From positions 496,001 to 560,000 of the forward strand of contig NZ_JAPIVQ010000002.1 in assembly GCF_026239675.1 (NCBI RefSeq): DNA of 64,000 nt, in the 5' to 3' direction. The DNA comes from Pedobacter sp. PLR. Its GTDB lineage: Bacteria; Bacteroidota; Bacteroidia; Sphingobacteriales; Sphingobacteriaceae. The notes beneath the pieces are model-generated. The model made no database searches and was not told the DNA's origin. It worked only from the letters and a program-made list of their open reading frames with translations. Positions within the stretch are counted from its first letter, which is position 1, and each line of letters opens with the position of its first letter. Below, piece by piece: positions 9,030-17,625 of this stretch. The position numbers and the translations under genes were made by a program.

Positions 9030-10376
9030 ATGAAACTAAAACCCATACTCATTACATTAGGCATCCTGATTGCTGTTGTAGTTATTTTAAAGCTTACGGG
9101 CGTTATTGGTGGTGAGAAGATTGAAAAAGTGACGATCGAGAAAGCTGCGGAACGTACAGTAACAGAAACGGTAACTGCCAGTGGAAAGGTGCAGCCTGAA
9201 ACCGAAGTGAAATTAAGTTCTGAGGTTTCCGGTGAGGTGACTGAACTTTTAGTGAAAGAAGGCGATGTGGTTAAAAAAGGCCAGTTGCTGATTAAAGTTC
9301 GTCCGGATGTATTGAAATCGGGTTATGACAGAGCTGTAGCTTCTTATAGCTCACAAAAAGCAGGTGTGGCCTCAGCTTTACAGACGATGAAACAAAATGA
9401 AGCTAATTTTGTAAACGCAGAAGCGACTTATAAACGTAATGTAGAGCTTTTCAAAAAGAAAGTAATTTCTGCCTCAGAATTCGATGCAGCGAAAGCCGCT
9501 TATTTAACCGCAAAAACCAATGTGGCAAGATCTAAAGAAGACTATACTTCTGCGAAATTCCAATTGGAACAATCCGGAGCAAATGTGCAGGAAGCGAATG
9601 CCAACCTGGCAAAAGCAACAATATACGCACCGGTTAACGGCGTGATCTCGAAATTATCGGTAGAGCTAGGTGACCGTATTTTAGGTACTGCACAAATGGC
9701 AGGAACGGAAATCATGAGAATCTCTAACCTGACCACCATGGAAGTAAACGTGGATGTAAATGAGAATGACATCAACAGGGTTAATGTTGGCGACAGTGCA
9801 AAGATCGAAGTTGATGCTTTTGCAGATAAAAAATTCAAAGGAGTAGTTACTGAAATTGCCAGCTCTTCTAAAGACATCGGTTCTGCAGTGACCTCAGTAG
9901 ATCAGGTAACCAATTTCGTCGTGAAAATCAGAATCCTTGCAGATTCTTACCAGGGTGTTAAAGGTGGTGCTAAAGACCTTCCTTCTCCATTCAGACCAGG
10001 TTTGTCGGCAACGGTAGATATTGAAAGTCAGTCGGAGAAAGGCCTTGCCATTCCAATCCAGTCGGTATTTACAGAAAGTAAAAAAACAGACGAGAAAACC
10101 GAAGGTAATGACGAAAATGCGGACAAACAAAAAACAAAACTGGCTGATAAAACCGTTAAACAATACGTTTATGTTTTCAATGGCGGAACAGTGAAAAAAG
10201 TAGCTGTGACTACCGGAATTCAGGACGATCAGTACATCATCATTAAAACAGGGCTTAAAGCCGGACAGGAAATAGTGTCTGGTCCATACTCTGCCATCCA
10301 GAATAAATTGAAAGATGGTATGAAAGTAGAGAAAACCACTAAAGATCAATTGTTTGTCAATCCAGACAAAAAGTAA
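9030..10376 (+). CDS. HlyD/MacA-type periplasmic adaptor of an efflux pump
   Basis: 448 residues. One N-terminal membrane helix (residues ~5-25) anchors it. Then come the lipoyl-like barrel half (VTASGKVQPETEVKLSSEVS... KEGDVVKKGQLL, ~50-95), a coiled-coil hairpin (~100-195), the second lipoyl half (IYAPVNGVISKLSVELGDRI) and a beta-barrel. A lysine/glutamate-rich insert near residues 350-375 separates the barrel from the membrane-proximal domain and looks species-specific. In relatives this gene type is often followed by MacB-like ABC genes; here a terminator and gpsA follow, so the pump partner must be encoded elsewhere. Confidence 0.9.
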   Translation: MKLKPILITLGILIAVVVILKLTGVIGGEKIEKVTIEKAAERTVTETVTASGKVQPETEVKLSSEVSGEVTELLVKEGDVVKKGQLLIKVRPDVLKSGYDRAVASYSSQKAGVASALQTMKQNEANFVNAEATYKRNVELFKKKVISASEFDAAKAAYLTAKTNVARSKEDYTSAKFQLEQSGANVQEANANLAKATIYAPVNGVISKLSVELGDRILGTAQMAGTEIMRISNLTTMEVNVDVNENDINRVNVGDSAKIEVDAFADKKFKGVVTEIASSSKDIGSAVTSVDQVTNFVVKIRILADSYQGVKGGAKDLPSPFRPGLSATVDIESQSEKGLAIPIQSVFTESKKTDEKTEGNDENADKQKTKLADKTVKQYVYVFNGGTVKKVAVTTGIQDDQYIIIKTGLKAGQEIVSGPYSAIQNKLKDGMKVEKTTKDQLFVNPDKK

Positions 10377-10408
10377 ACTTTATCAATCATTTTTAAATGA
10401 GTAAATTG

Positions 10409-10439
10409 CCCCGGTTAAAACAATAACCGGGGTTTTTTT
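10409..10439 (+). terminator. Intrinsic terminator after the TolC-HlyD operon
   Basis: The hairpin CCCCGGTTA / TAACCGGGG (10409-10417 with 10424-10432) is followed by seven T. It ends only 12 bases before the gpsA start codon. Confidence 0.85.
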
Positions 10440-10451
10440 ATTTAATACTGT

Positions 10452-11450
10452 ATGATACCTAAAGTTGCAATGATTGGTGGGGGTAGTTGGGCTACTGCTA
10501 TAGTAAAAATGCTTTCTGACAATGAGACACCAAAAGAAATCTATTGGTGGATGCGCAATGAAGAAGCCATCAGTCACCTTAAAAAATATAAACACAATCC
10601 AAATTACCTGAGTTCTGTGGAAATCAGGCTTCCTGATACTCACATTTCAAATGATATCGTGCGCATCATTCAGCAGTCAGATTACATCATTTTAAATGTA
10701 CCTGCTGCATTCTTAAAAGAAACACTGAAAGAGGTTACACCGGAACTATTAAAGGGCAAGAAGATCATTTCTGCGATCAAAGGGATTGTTCCTGATGAGA
10801 ATCAGATCATCGGCGAATTCCTGCAACAAAAATACCAGGTGCCTTTGAAAGATATTGTCGTGATTAGCGGTCCTTGTCATGCAGAAGAAGTGGCACTGGA
10901 AAAATTATCTTACCTGACGATTGCTTCCTTAGACGAGGATTTCTCGGCTGTTTTTGCCGGATTACTACGCAATAGATATATCAAAACAAATGTTTCTGAT
11001 GACATCTTCGGAACTGAATACGCTGCGGTATTGAAAAACATTTATGCGGTAGCCAGTGGTATTTGTCATGGCGTAGGCTATGGAGATAACTTTCAGGCCG
11101 TATTGATCTCTAATGCGATTAGAGAGATCAAAAGATTTGTGGATGCCGTACATCCTATAGACCGCGATATCAAAGAATCTGCCTATCTGGGAGATTTACT
11201 GGTCACCGCTTATTCTCAGTTCAGCAGGAACCGTACTTTTGGAAACATGATAGGGAAGGGCTATACCGTGAAATCAGCACAGCTGGAAATGAATATGGTA
11301 GCCGAAGGTTACTATGCGGTGAAGTGTATGCACCACATCAATTTAAAGTATAAAGTGGATATGCCGATTAGCAGGGCAGTATATGCAATTCTTTATGAAC
11401 AGCATTCTCCACAGCTGGAAATGGGATTACTCACCGAACAACTCAATTAA
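10452..11450 (+). CDS. gpsA: NAD(P)-dependent glycerol-3-phosphate dehydrogenase
   Basis: 332 residues. The Rossmann loop is at the extreme N-terminus (KVAMIGGGSWATAIVKML), so the ATG at 10452 is required to complete the first beta strand. The family segment ISGPCHAEEVALEK and the catalytic lysine region AAVLKNIYAVASGICHGVGYGDN are present. The enzyme reduces dihydroxyacetone phosphate to sn-glycerol 3-phosphate for phospholipid synthesis in the cytoplasm. A strong terminator abuts the start, leaving no room for a conventional leader; see the findings. Confidence 0.93.
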   Translation: MIPKVAMIGGGSWATAIVKMLSDNETPKEIYWWMRNEEAISHLKKYKHNPNYLSSVEIRLPDTHISNDIVRIIQQSDYIILNVPAAFLKETLKEVTPELLKGKKIISAIKGIVPDENQIIGEFLQQKYQVPLKDIVVISGPCHAEEVALEKLSYLTIASLDEDFSAVFAGLLRNRYIKTNVSDDIFGTEYAAVLKNIYAVASGICHGVGYGDNFQAVLISNAIREIKRFVDAVHPIDRDIKESAYLGDLLVTAYSQFSRNRTFGNMIGKGYTVKSAQLEMNMVAEGYYAVKCMHHINLKYKVDMPISRAVYAILYEQHSPQLEMGLLTEQLN

Positions 11451-11501
11451 AAACAATTTCTCAAAACGCTTGTTATCAGATCATAACAACAATATAGCGC
11501 T

Positions 11502-11822
11502 ATGAGAAAACAAATTTTAGTTGCCGGACTTGCATTGGCATGCTTTACTGCATTTGCGTTTAATGCCGGGGCACAGGAAAAAAAAGAATCTGTTGGCAAG
11601 TCCATCAGTAAAACTGCCAAAAAAGTTGGGGATAAAACCGCTGAAGTGGCCGTAAAAGGGGCCTCAAAGGTTGCAGATCAAACCTATAAAGGAAAGATGG
11701 CACCGGATGGCTCTAATGTGTATATCAACAGTAAAAACAAGAAATACTATATCAATAAAAAAGGAGCGAAGGTTTATCTGAAAGAATCACAGATTAAAAC
11801 CAGACCCGAAAAGAAACCTTAA
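11502..11822 (+). CDS. Small secreted basic protein with a PBCV-basic-adaptor-like tail
   Basis: 106 residues: signal peptide (MRKQILVAGLALACFTAFAF... cut near NAGAQE, ~25), a helical Lys/Ala/Val-rich middle (~28-62, KSISKTAKKVGDKTAEVAVK), then a short repeat-like tail (YKGKMAPDGSNVYINSKNKKYYINKKGAKVYL). The tail resembles the PBCV-specific basic adaptor domain pattern (Y-x-G ... G-x-x-V-Y ... YYIN-x-x-G-x-K-VY); that match is by eye. The mature protein is strongly basic. Function unknown. It is followed by a bidirectional terminator and may have its own promoter in the 51-base gap after gpsA. Confidence 0.7.
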   Translation: MRKQILVAGLALACFTAFAFNAGAQEKKESVGKSISKTAKKVGDKTAEVAVKGASKVADQTYKGKMAPDGSNVYINSKNKKYYINKKGAKVYLKESQIKTRPEKKP

Positions 11823-11860
11823 TAGGGTTGAGGACGCAGGTTTGGGAAACCTGTTAATGA

Positions 11861-11900
11861 AAAAAAGGCCGGTCTCCATATGGAAACCGGCCTTTTTTAT
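11861..11900. terminator. Bidirectional intrinsic terminator
   Basis: Nearly perfect 40-base palindrome with a GGCCGGT / ACCGGCC core, A6 on the left and T6 on the right. It separates the rightward small secreted protein gene from the leftward DEAD-box helicase gene. Confidence 0.88.
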
Positions 11901-11913
11901 ATATGATATGGGA

Positions 11914-13839
11914 TTAAGATCTACGTCTTCTGTCGCCGCTACCAGCACCGCTTCCGCCTTCGCGTCTGCCTGCACCACCAGCACCACCAGCGCCACGATC
12001 TTCACGGCTTCTTCCAGAGAAATCTCTGAAACCACCTCCGCCGCCGCTTCCGCCACTGCTTCTTCTATCGCCACCACCGCTGCTTCTTCTGTCGCCGCCA
12101 CCGCCGCTTCTTCCGCCGCCGCCGTAACTTCCGCCTTCGCGTCTGCCACCACCGCCACCGAATCCGCCACGACGTTCACCGCCACCACGACGTTCGCCGC
12201 CACCGTCTCCATCAGCAGTTTTCTCAATTCTAACACCACGGTTGTTGAATTCAACACCTTTGAAGTTACTGAATAAAGAATCTACAGTTGCATCTTCTAC
12301 TTCAAAGAATGAATACACACCTTTTAAGTCGATTTTGCCAATGCTTTTTCCACTGATTTTACCGTTGTTACAAACAAAAGATAATAAATCACCTCTTGTA
12401 AAGTCATCTACCGAACCTAAGTTGATAAACAAACGTGTGTAACCTTCACTGTTTCTTGGACCTCTTTCACCGCGTTCTCCACGTTCACCTCTCTCACCGC
12501 GATCATCAGCCGAAGAGTTTAGATCAGGAGCGTTTTTGTAGTACTCTAAAAAGCGGTTAAACTCTAAAGATGCAAAACGTTTGATCACTTCTTCTTTGCT
12601 CAATTCAGCAAACTCATCCATAATTCTAGGGATGTATTGCTCAATTTGTGATTCGTTAACTTCTACATTGTGAACCTTGTGTACCAAAGCAAATAATTGC
12701 TTCTCACAAACGTCAAAACCTGTAGGTAAAGTAGCTTTGGTAAATTGTTTACCAATGATTCTTTCAATCTGACGGATTTTTCCAAGTTCTTTAGAGTTAA
12801 CGATACAGATCGAAATACCCGTTTTACCTGCACGGCCAGTACGACCAGAACGGTGGGTATAACTTTCAATTTCGTCAGGTAGTGAATAATTCACAACGTG
12901 TGTTACGTTCTGAACGTCAATACCACGTGCCGCAACATCAGTAGCAATTAATAATTGCATGTTACGCTCACGGAAACGTTGCATTACTTTATCACGTTGT
13001 TGTTGAGATAAATCTCCGTGTAAAGCATCAGCATTATAACCGTCTTTGATCAAGTGCTCAGCAACGTCCTGTGTATCCATTTTGGTTTTACAGAACACTA
13101 CCGCAAAGATCTCAGGGTTAAAATCTACGATACGTTTTAAAGCAGCGTATTTATCTCTGGCACGTACAATGTAGTACTCATGCTCAATATTTACGTTACC
13201 AGTGTTTTTGGTACCCATGGTTAACTCTACTGGAGAGTCCATGTAATTTTTCGCTATTCTTCTAACCTCTGGAGGCATAGTAGCGGAGAATAACCAAGTT
13301 TTTTTGTCGTCAGGAGTGGTAGACAAAATGTCGTTGATGTCTTCCTGGAAACCCATGTTCAACATCTCATCAGCTTCATCTAAAACTACATATTTCACAC
13401 TTGTGAAATCTATAGCTTTTCTGCCAATAATGTCCAACATACGACCAGGTGTAGCCACAACAATTTGTACACCGTTTCTAATCTCACGCAACTGTTGCAT
13501 AATGTTAGCGCCACCGTAAACGGCAACTACACTAGCACCAGAGATGTTTTTTGAGAAATTCTTGATGTCATTAGTAATCTGTAAGCAAAGCTCTCTCGTA
13601 GGGCATAAAATCAATGCCTGAGGCTTATTGCTTTTAAAGTCTATCAATTCTAACAGCGGCAAGCCAAATGCGGCTGTTTTCCCTGTTCCTGTTTGGGCCA
13701 AACCAACAAAATCGTTATTGCCCTCTAACAGTACAGGAATACTTTGTTCCTGAATAGGTGTTGGATTTTCGAAACCTAAATCCTTTACAGCATTAACAAC
13801 GTCATCACTTATCCCCAATAATTTAAATGGGTTTATCAT
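11914..13839 (-). CDS. DEAD-box RNA helicase with DbpA-like RNA-binding domain and RGG-type tail
   Basis: 641 residues. RecA domain 1 has the Q motif (NPTPIQEQSIP), Walker A AQTGTGKT (48-55), PTREL, DEAD (154-157) and SAT (~188). Domain 2 carries HRSGRTGR near 330. After a linker with four GER repeats (~450-463) comes a DbpA/CsdA-type RNA-binding domain (~470-540), then ~95 residues almost wholly of Gly, Arg, Ser and Asp with RRGG, GGGG and DRRSSGG repeats. The family unwinds structured RNA in ribosome assembly and cold adaptation (DeaD/CsdA). The GC-rich repetitive 3' end creates long open frames on the other strand that are not genes. Confidence 0.93.
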   Translation of the reverse strand: MINPFKLLGISDDVVNAVKDLGFENPTPIQEQSIPVLLEGNNDFVGLAQTGTGKTAAFGLPLLELIDFKSNKPQALILCPTRELCLQITNDIKNFSKNISGASVVAVYGGANIMQQLREIRNGVQIVVATPGRMLDIIGRKAIDFTSVKYVVLDEADEMLNMGFQEDINDILSTTPDDKKTWLFSATMPPEVRRIAKNYMDSPVELTMGTKNTGNVNIEHEYYIVRARDKYAALKRIVDFNPEIFAVVFCKTKMDTQDVAEHLIKDGYNADALHGDLSQQQRDKVMQRFRERNMQLLIATDVAARGIDVQNVTHVVNYSLPDEIESYTHRSGRTGRAGKTGISICIVNSKELGKIRQIERIIGKQFTKATLPTGFDVCEKQLFALVHKVHNVEVNESQIEQYIPRIMDEFAELSKEEVIKRFASLEFNRFLEYYKNAPDLNSSADDRGERGERGERGERGPRNSEGYTRLFINLGSVDDFTRGDLLSFVCNNGKISGKSIGKIDLKGVYSFFEVEDATVDSLFSNFKGVEFNNRGVRIEKTADGDGGGERRGGGERRGGFGGGGGRREGGSYGGGGRSGGGGDRRSSGGGDRRSSGGSGGGGGFRDFSGRSREDRGAGGAGGAGRREGGSGAGSGDRRRRS

Positions 13840-13860
13840 GTATATATATTAATTAAGCCG

Positions 13861-13868
13861 CAAAGATA
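13861..13868 (-). promoter_or_regulatory. -7 box TATCTTTG of the DEAD-box helicase gene
   Basis: Exact TAnnTTTG match on the minus strand, 22-29 bases before the start codon. The -33 element is poor: GTTG lies 24 bases upstream, outside the usual 19-21 base spacing. Confidence 0.5.
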
Positions 13869-13923
13869 CAGTTAATTATTGGTATTTCACGGCAACGTAA
13901 CTAAATAAAAATGAGGTAATTAA

Positions 13924-14382
13924 TTATCGGAGCCTATCCGCCGACCTCAGTAATTGCTCGTCTTTTCGGATTCCGCGTAACGCTAATGCGCAAAATATTA
14001 GGCTGATAAGGGGAAGGAATGCACCAACACCAAGGTTTACCGAAGCGATTCCACCAGGCATATTTTGTGCCGCATCGAAGATCCAGAAGCCTAAAAATAG
14101 CGTCGAAACCATCGCGAAAATAATTAAACGCTTCTGTCCAATTGTCTTTTTGAAGGTGAATATCGTCGCAAAACACAACATCGCTACCGCTACTGTATTC
14201 ATAAATAATGGCTTAAAGTATTCGATTTTTCCGGCAACACCATTCGTTTTTTTGTATAAACCTGTCGCAAGAATCCAATATTCTGAGCCGGCAGACTGGC
14301 TGTTCACAATCGGAACAAACAATAAAAGTAATATAGTAAGGCTCGCTAACAGTAGCCAGATAGATTGTATTCTTTGTATCAT
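13924..14382 (-). CDS. DUF4293 family membrane protein
   Basis: 152 residues with four predicted membrane helices (near 8-27, 62-82, 87-106 and 118-137) and a short charged C-terminus. Start MIQRIQSIWLLLASL is typical of the Bacteroidota-specific DUF4293 family, which has no known function. It is divergent from truA, and a good promoter precedes it. Confidence 0.82.
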   Translation of the reverse strand: MIQRIQSIWLLLASLTILLLLFVPIVNSQSAGSEYWILATGLYKKTNGVAGKIEYFKPLFMNTVAVAMLCFATIFTFKKTIGQKRLIIFAMVSTLFLGFWIFDAAQNMPGGIASVNLGVGAFLPLISLIFCALALRGIRKDEQLLRSADRLR

Positions 14383-14401
14383 ATCAGTTCAATAATTTCA
14401 A

Positions 14402-14431
14402 CAAATATATTAAAAGGCCTATACTTACCAA
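14402..14431 (-). promoter_or_regulatory. Promoter of the DUF4293 gene (ATTG-N19-TATATTTG)
   Basis: On the minus strand the -33 TTG (14431-14429) and the -7 TATATTTG (14409-14402) are 19 bases apart, the Bacteroidota spacing. Predicted start of transcription is about 16 bases before the ATG. Confidence 0.6.
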
Positions 14432-14453
14432 TCAATATCTTGATTCAAAAGAT

Positions 14454-14461
14454 TAAATTTG
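14454..14461 (+). promoter_or_regulatory. -7 box TAAATTTG of truA
   Basis: Exact TAnnTTTG match. It predicts transcription from about 14465, two bases before the TTG at 14467 that is the most plausible truA start. The -33 region is not recognisable. Confidence 0.4.
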
Positions 14462-14466
14462 CCCCA

Positions 14467-15234
14467 TTGAAACCGAACATACAACGATATTTTATTGAAC
14501 TGTCCTATAATGGGACCGCATTCCATGGCTGGCAAATTCAGCCCAATGCCATTACCGTACAAGAGTGTCTGGACAAAGCATTGTCGGTCTACTTCCGGCA
14601 GCCAATTGCCTCTTTAGGCTGTGGCCGTACCGACGCAGGCGTTCATGCAACAGAGTTCTTTGCGCATTTTGATCTGGAAATCCATCCGGAGAAACCTGTA
14701 AATGTGGAACGCTCTATTGCCGGAATCAATTCCTTGCTGTCCTATCAGATTGCAGTGAAAAGAGTTTTTCCGGTTGCAGCTGATGCGCATGCCCGCTTCG
14801 ATGCCACACAAAGAGCTTATAATTACTACCTCCATTTTCATAAAGATCCTTTTAAGCTGGAGCGCTCCTGGTTGTTTAAAGGGGAGCTGGATGTACCTGC
14901 CATGAATGAAGCCGCAAAGCTGATTATGGCACATACCGATTTTTCCTGTTTCAGTAAATCCAATACCCAGACCTTTACTAACAATTGTAAAGTGACCGCC
15001 GCCTATTTTGAAGAAATAGAAGGCGGATTGAAATTTACCATTTCTGCGGATCGATTCCTCAGGAATATGGTACGGGCGGTAGTCGGTACTCTAATCAGAG
15101 TAGGTAAGAAAGAAATTACCAAAAATGATTTTCAGGAAATTATGGAGCAAAAAAACAGAAGCAATGCCGGACAATCAGTTCCTGCATGTGGCCTGTACCT
15201 GGTAAATGTTGTTTATCCTTATGTAACCTATTAG
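14467..15234 (+). CDS. truA: tRNA pseudouridine(38-40) synthase
   Basis: About 255 residues from the chosen start. TruA converts U38-U40 of the anticodon arm to pseudouridine. The core is clear: RYFIELSYNGTAFHGWQIQ, then the catalytic aspartate in GCGRTDAGVH (D56 by this start) and the C-terminal DRFLRNMVRAVVGTLI segment. No in-frame ATG exists upstream of this core: the open frame reaches back to a TTG at 14365, inside the DUF4293 gene, with further TTGs at 14440 and 14467. The start at 14467 gives a normal-length N-terminus and lies just after a -7 box, so it is preferred, but the exact start is uncertain. The next gene starts 1 base after the stop. Confidence 0.9.
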   Translation: MKPNIQRYFIELSYNGTAFHGWQIQPNAITVQECLDKALSVYFRQPIASLGCGRTDAGVHATEFFAHFDLEIHPEKPVNVERSIAGINSLLSYQIAVKRVFPVAADAHARFDATQRAYNYYLHFHKDPFKLERSWLFKGELDVPAMNEAAKLIMAHTDFSCFSKSNTQTFTNNCKVTAAYFEEIEGGLKFTISADRFLRNMVRAVVGTLIRVGKKEITKNDFQEIMEQKNRSNAGQSVPACGLYLVNVVYPYVTY

Positions 15235-15235
15235 T

Positions 15236-17008
15236 ATGTCTAAAATAAGTGGTGATGCGTTAAATGTGGGCCTGTTGAGAAGAGTTTTTCAATATGTAAA
15301 ACCTTACCGCAATATCTTTATCTGGGCAATCGTACTGACGATATTACTGGCCTTAATTGCACCGGCAAGACCTTTTCTGATCCAGTATACGCTAGACCAT
15401 TACATCATGAAAGGGGAGTATGTCGGTTTGCTGAACATGACGATCCTGATGTTGGTACTGCTGGTCGTACAGGCAGGAATTCAATTTTGCCAGACACTGC
15501 TCACCAATACCCTGGGGCAGTCAGCCATACGCGATTTAAGGATCAATGTGTTCAACCACATTACTAAATTAAGATTAAAATATTTCGACAACACCCCCAT
15601 CGGACAATTGATCACCCGTACGGTATCCGATCTGGAAACCATCGCAGAGATATTTTCCGAAGGATTAATTGTGATCATCGGTGATATCCTGATGGTGATC
15701 GTGATCATTGCGGTCATGATTTACAGAGATTGGTCCCTTACTTTTGTGGTATTGCTGCCGATGCCTTTGCTGATGATTGCGACTTCCGTTTTTCAAAAAG
15801 CGATCAAATCTGCTTTTCAGGAGATCAGGACAGAGGTGTCTAACCTGAATACTTATTTGCAGGAACACATTTCCGGAGTTTCTATTATCCAGTATTTTGC
15901 CAGAGAACAGCAGGAATATAAAAAATTCATCAAAATCAATGCCCGTTACCGCGATGCCAATATCCGCTCTAACTGGTATTACTCGATATTTTTTCCGGTG
16001 GTGGAGATCATTTCTGCCATGTCCCTGGGTTTACTGGTTTGGTATGGCTCTAAAAGTATTCTGGCCAAGCCAATGGATGTTACACCAGGCACGATTGCCG
16101 AGTTTATCCTATATATAAGTATGCTGTTCCGCCCGATCAGGGAGCTTGCCGATAAATTTAATACCCTGCAAATGGGAATGGTGGGCGCAGAAAGGGTCTT
16201 CAAAGTATTAGATACGGATGAAGTAACGGAAGATAAAGGAACATATGCACCAGCAAAAATGGCCGGATCTATTTCTTTTGAAAAGGTATGGTTTGCCTAT
16301 ATAGATGAAAATTACGTGCTGAAAGATATTTCTTTTGAAGTGCAGGCAGGGAAAACGATTGCCCTTGTAGGTGCTACCGGTGCCGGGAAGTCTTCTACCA
16401 TCAATATTCTGAATAGGTTTTATGAGATTCAAAAGGGAGAAATTAAAATTGATGGGGTGCCGATTCAGGATTATAAACTGGATTTCCTGAGGAAAAATAT
16501 TGCCACTGTATTACAGGATGTATTCCTGTTTTCAGACACGATTTTTAACAACATCACGCTAAATAATCCGGATATCGGAATGGAAGAAGTCGTGGATGCT
16601 GCTATAAAAGTAGGTGCCCATGATTTTATCGGGCGACTGCCGGGCGGGTACCAATATAATGTAATGGAACGCGGTGCAACGCTTTCTGCCGGACAAGCGC
16701 AATTGATCTCTTTTATTCGCGCCCTGGTCTATAATCCATCAATTCTGGTGTTGGATGAGGCGACTTCTTCTGTAGATACAGAAACAGAAATGCTGATTCA
16801 ACGTGCCATAGAAAAGCTGATGAAAGGAAGAACTTCTATTGTGATTGCTCACCGTTTATCCACCATTCAAAAAGCAGATCAGATTCTGGTCCTGGATAAA
16901 GGAGAGATTAAGGAGATGGGAACGCATCAGGAATTATTGAAACTGGATGGCTATTACAAGCGCCTTTACGATCTTCAGTTCAACTCCGGTGGTATTGTTT
17001 CCGCTTAG
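15236..17008 (+). CDS. ABC exporter, fused membrane and ATPase domains (MsbA/LmrA type)
   Basis: 590 residues, half-transporter architecture: six membrane helices (~25-310) followed by the nucleotide-binding domain. Walker A GATGAGKSS near 379-387, Q-loop region VLQDVFLFSDTI, signature LSAGQ (a common variant of LSGGQ) near 482, Walker B ILVLDEATSSVD and the switch histidine IAHRLST. It works as a homo- or heterodimer exporting lipids or drugs; the substrate is unknown. Its ATG is one base after the truA stop, so translation is probably coupled and the pair is an operon. Confidence 0.92.
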   Translation: MSKISGDALNVGLLRRVFQYVKPYRNIFIWAIVLTILLALIAPARPFLIQYTLDHYIMKGEYVGLLNMTILMLVLLVVQAGIQFCQTLLTNTLGQSAIRDLRINVFNHITKLRLKYFDNTPIGQLITRTVSDLETIAEIFSEGLIVIIGDILMVIVIIAVMIYRDWSLTFVVLLPMPLLMIATSVFQKAIKSAFQEIRTEVSNLNTYLQEHISGVSIIQYFAREQQEYKKFIKINARYRDANIRSNWYYSIFFPVVEIISAMSLGLLVWYGSKSILAKPMDVTPGTIAEFILYISMLFRPIRELADKFNTLQMGMVGAERVFKVLDTDEVTEDKGTYAPAKMAGSISFEKVWFAYIDENYVLKDISFEVQAGKTIALVGATGAGKSSTINILNRFYEIQKGEIKIDGVPIQDYKLDFLRKNIATVLQDVFLFSDTIFNNITLNNPDIGMEEVVDAAIKVGAHDFIGRLPGGYQYNVMERGATLSAGQAQLISFIRALVYNPSILVLDEATSSVDTETEMLIQRAIEKLMKGRTSIVIAHRLSTIQKADQILVLDKGEIKEMGTHQELLKLDGYYKRLYDLQFNSGGIVSA

Positions 17009-17193
17009 GTTGCGTACAGGCCCTCCGCTTATTGAGGTCAAAACAGGTGATAAACTTTGCTGTATGTAGTTCTGGTTATGGGAGCCTTACCGGAGCCTTG
17101 CCGCGGGGTTGGCGGGGCCTTGCAGGGCCGGTAGCCCCAAAAAAAGCTGTGCAAGGCTGACGCAGGTTACGCCGGTTGAGCAGCTGATACGAA
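17009..17193. other. GC-rich intergenic stretch with short direct repeats
   Basis: 185 bases between convergent genes. Unlike the AT-rich spacers around it, it holds GGAGCCTTACC and GGAGCCTTGCC in tandem (17081-17102), followed by GC-rich short repeats of GGGGCC/GGGCCGG type. No open frame, terminator T-tract or tRNA-like fold was recognised. Confidence 0.4.
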
Positions 17194-17625
17194 CTAGTCT
17201 TCGTTTACAACCACGCTAATAGACTTGTCAAGTTTAATGGTATGAATCACTTTTGTCCTTTCGCTGTACACCACTACTTTATTTTCGTCTAAATACTGAA
17301 TGAGCCTGTAAGGTTCTGAACACTGCACAAATCTCCATTGGGTATAAAACTGTTCTGAAAGTTCTTTTTCCTTTGGCAGGTAGGTAATGGCGATTTCTAC
17401 ATCGCTGATCTGATCAATAAAAAAATATTCATTGCTGGTCAGTACTTTTTTTGCAGCCGGAGCTTCCTGAAATTCTTTGATGGCCAGTTGTCTCAATACA
17501 TTGGAAGGTTGTGTCGGGTTTCTGCTGATCACATTTACAATCAGGTTACTCACTTCGTTTTTGGTGCTCAGGAACTTTCCATTTCCTATGTTTATGATTT
17601 TGAATACGATACTAAGGGGCTTCAT
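17194..17625 (-). CDS. Uncharacterised 143-residue protein
   Basis: No family recognised. The protein starts MKPLSIVFKIINIGNGKF, lacks a signal peptide and membrane helix, and seems a mixed alpha/beta cytoplasmic protein with an acidic C-terminus (SISVVVNED). Coding is supported by a well-placed ATG, a full-length frame with codon use like its neighbours and an isolated position between a convergent ABC gene and a divergent sucD. Function unknown. Confidence 0.6.
   Translation of the reverse strand: MKPLSIVFKIINIGNGKFLSTKNEVSNLIVNVISRNPTQPSNVLRQLAIKEFQEAPAAKKVLTSNEYFFIDQISDVEIAITYLPKEKELSEQFYTQWRFVQCSEPYRLIQYLDENKVVVYSERTKVIHTIKLDKSISVVVNED

Noticed and set aside
11842..12276. 144-residue Ser/Thr/Ala-rich frame on the plus strand (and the Ala/Val-rich frame 11787-12257 on the minus strand)
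   Set aside because: Both are other-frame shadows of the Gly/Arg repeats at the 3' end of the DEAD-box helicase gene.
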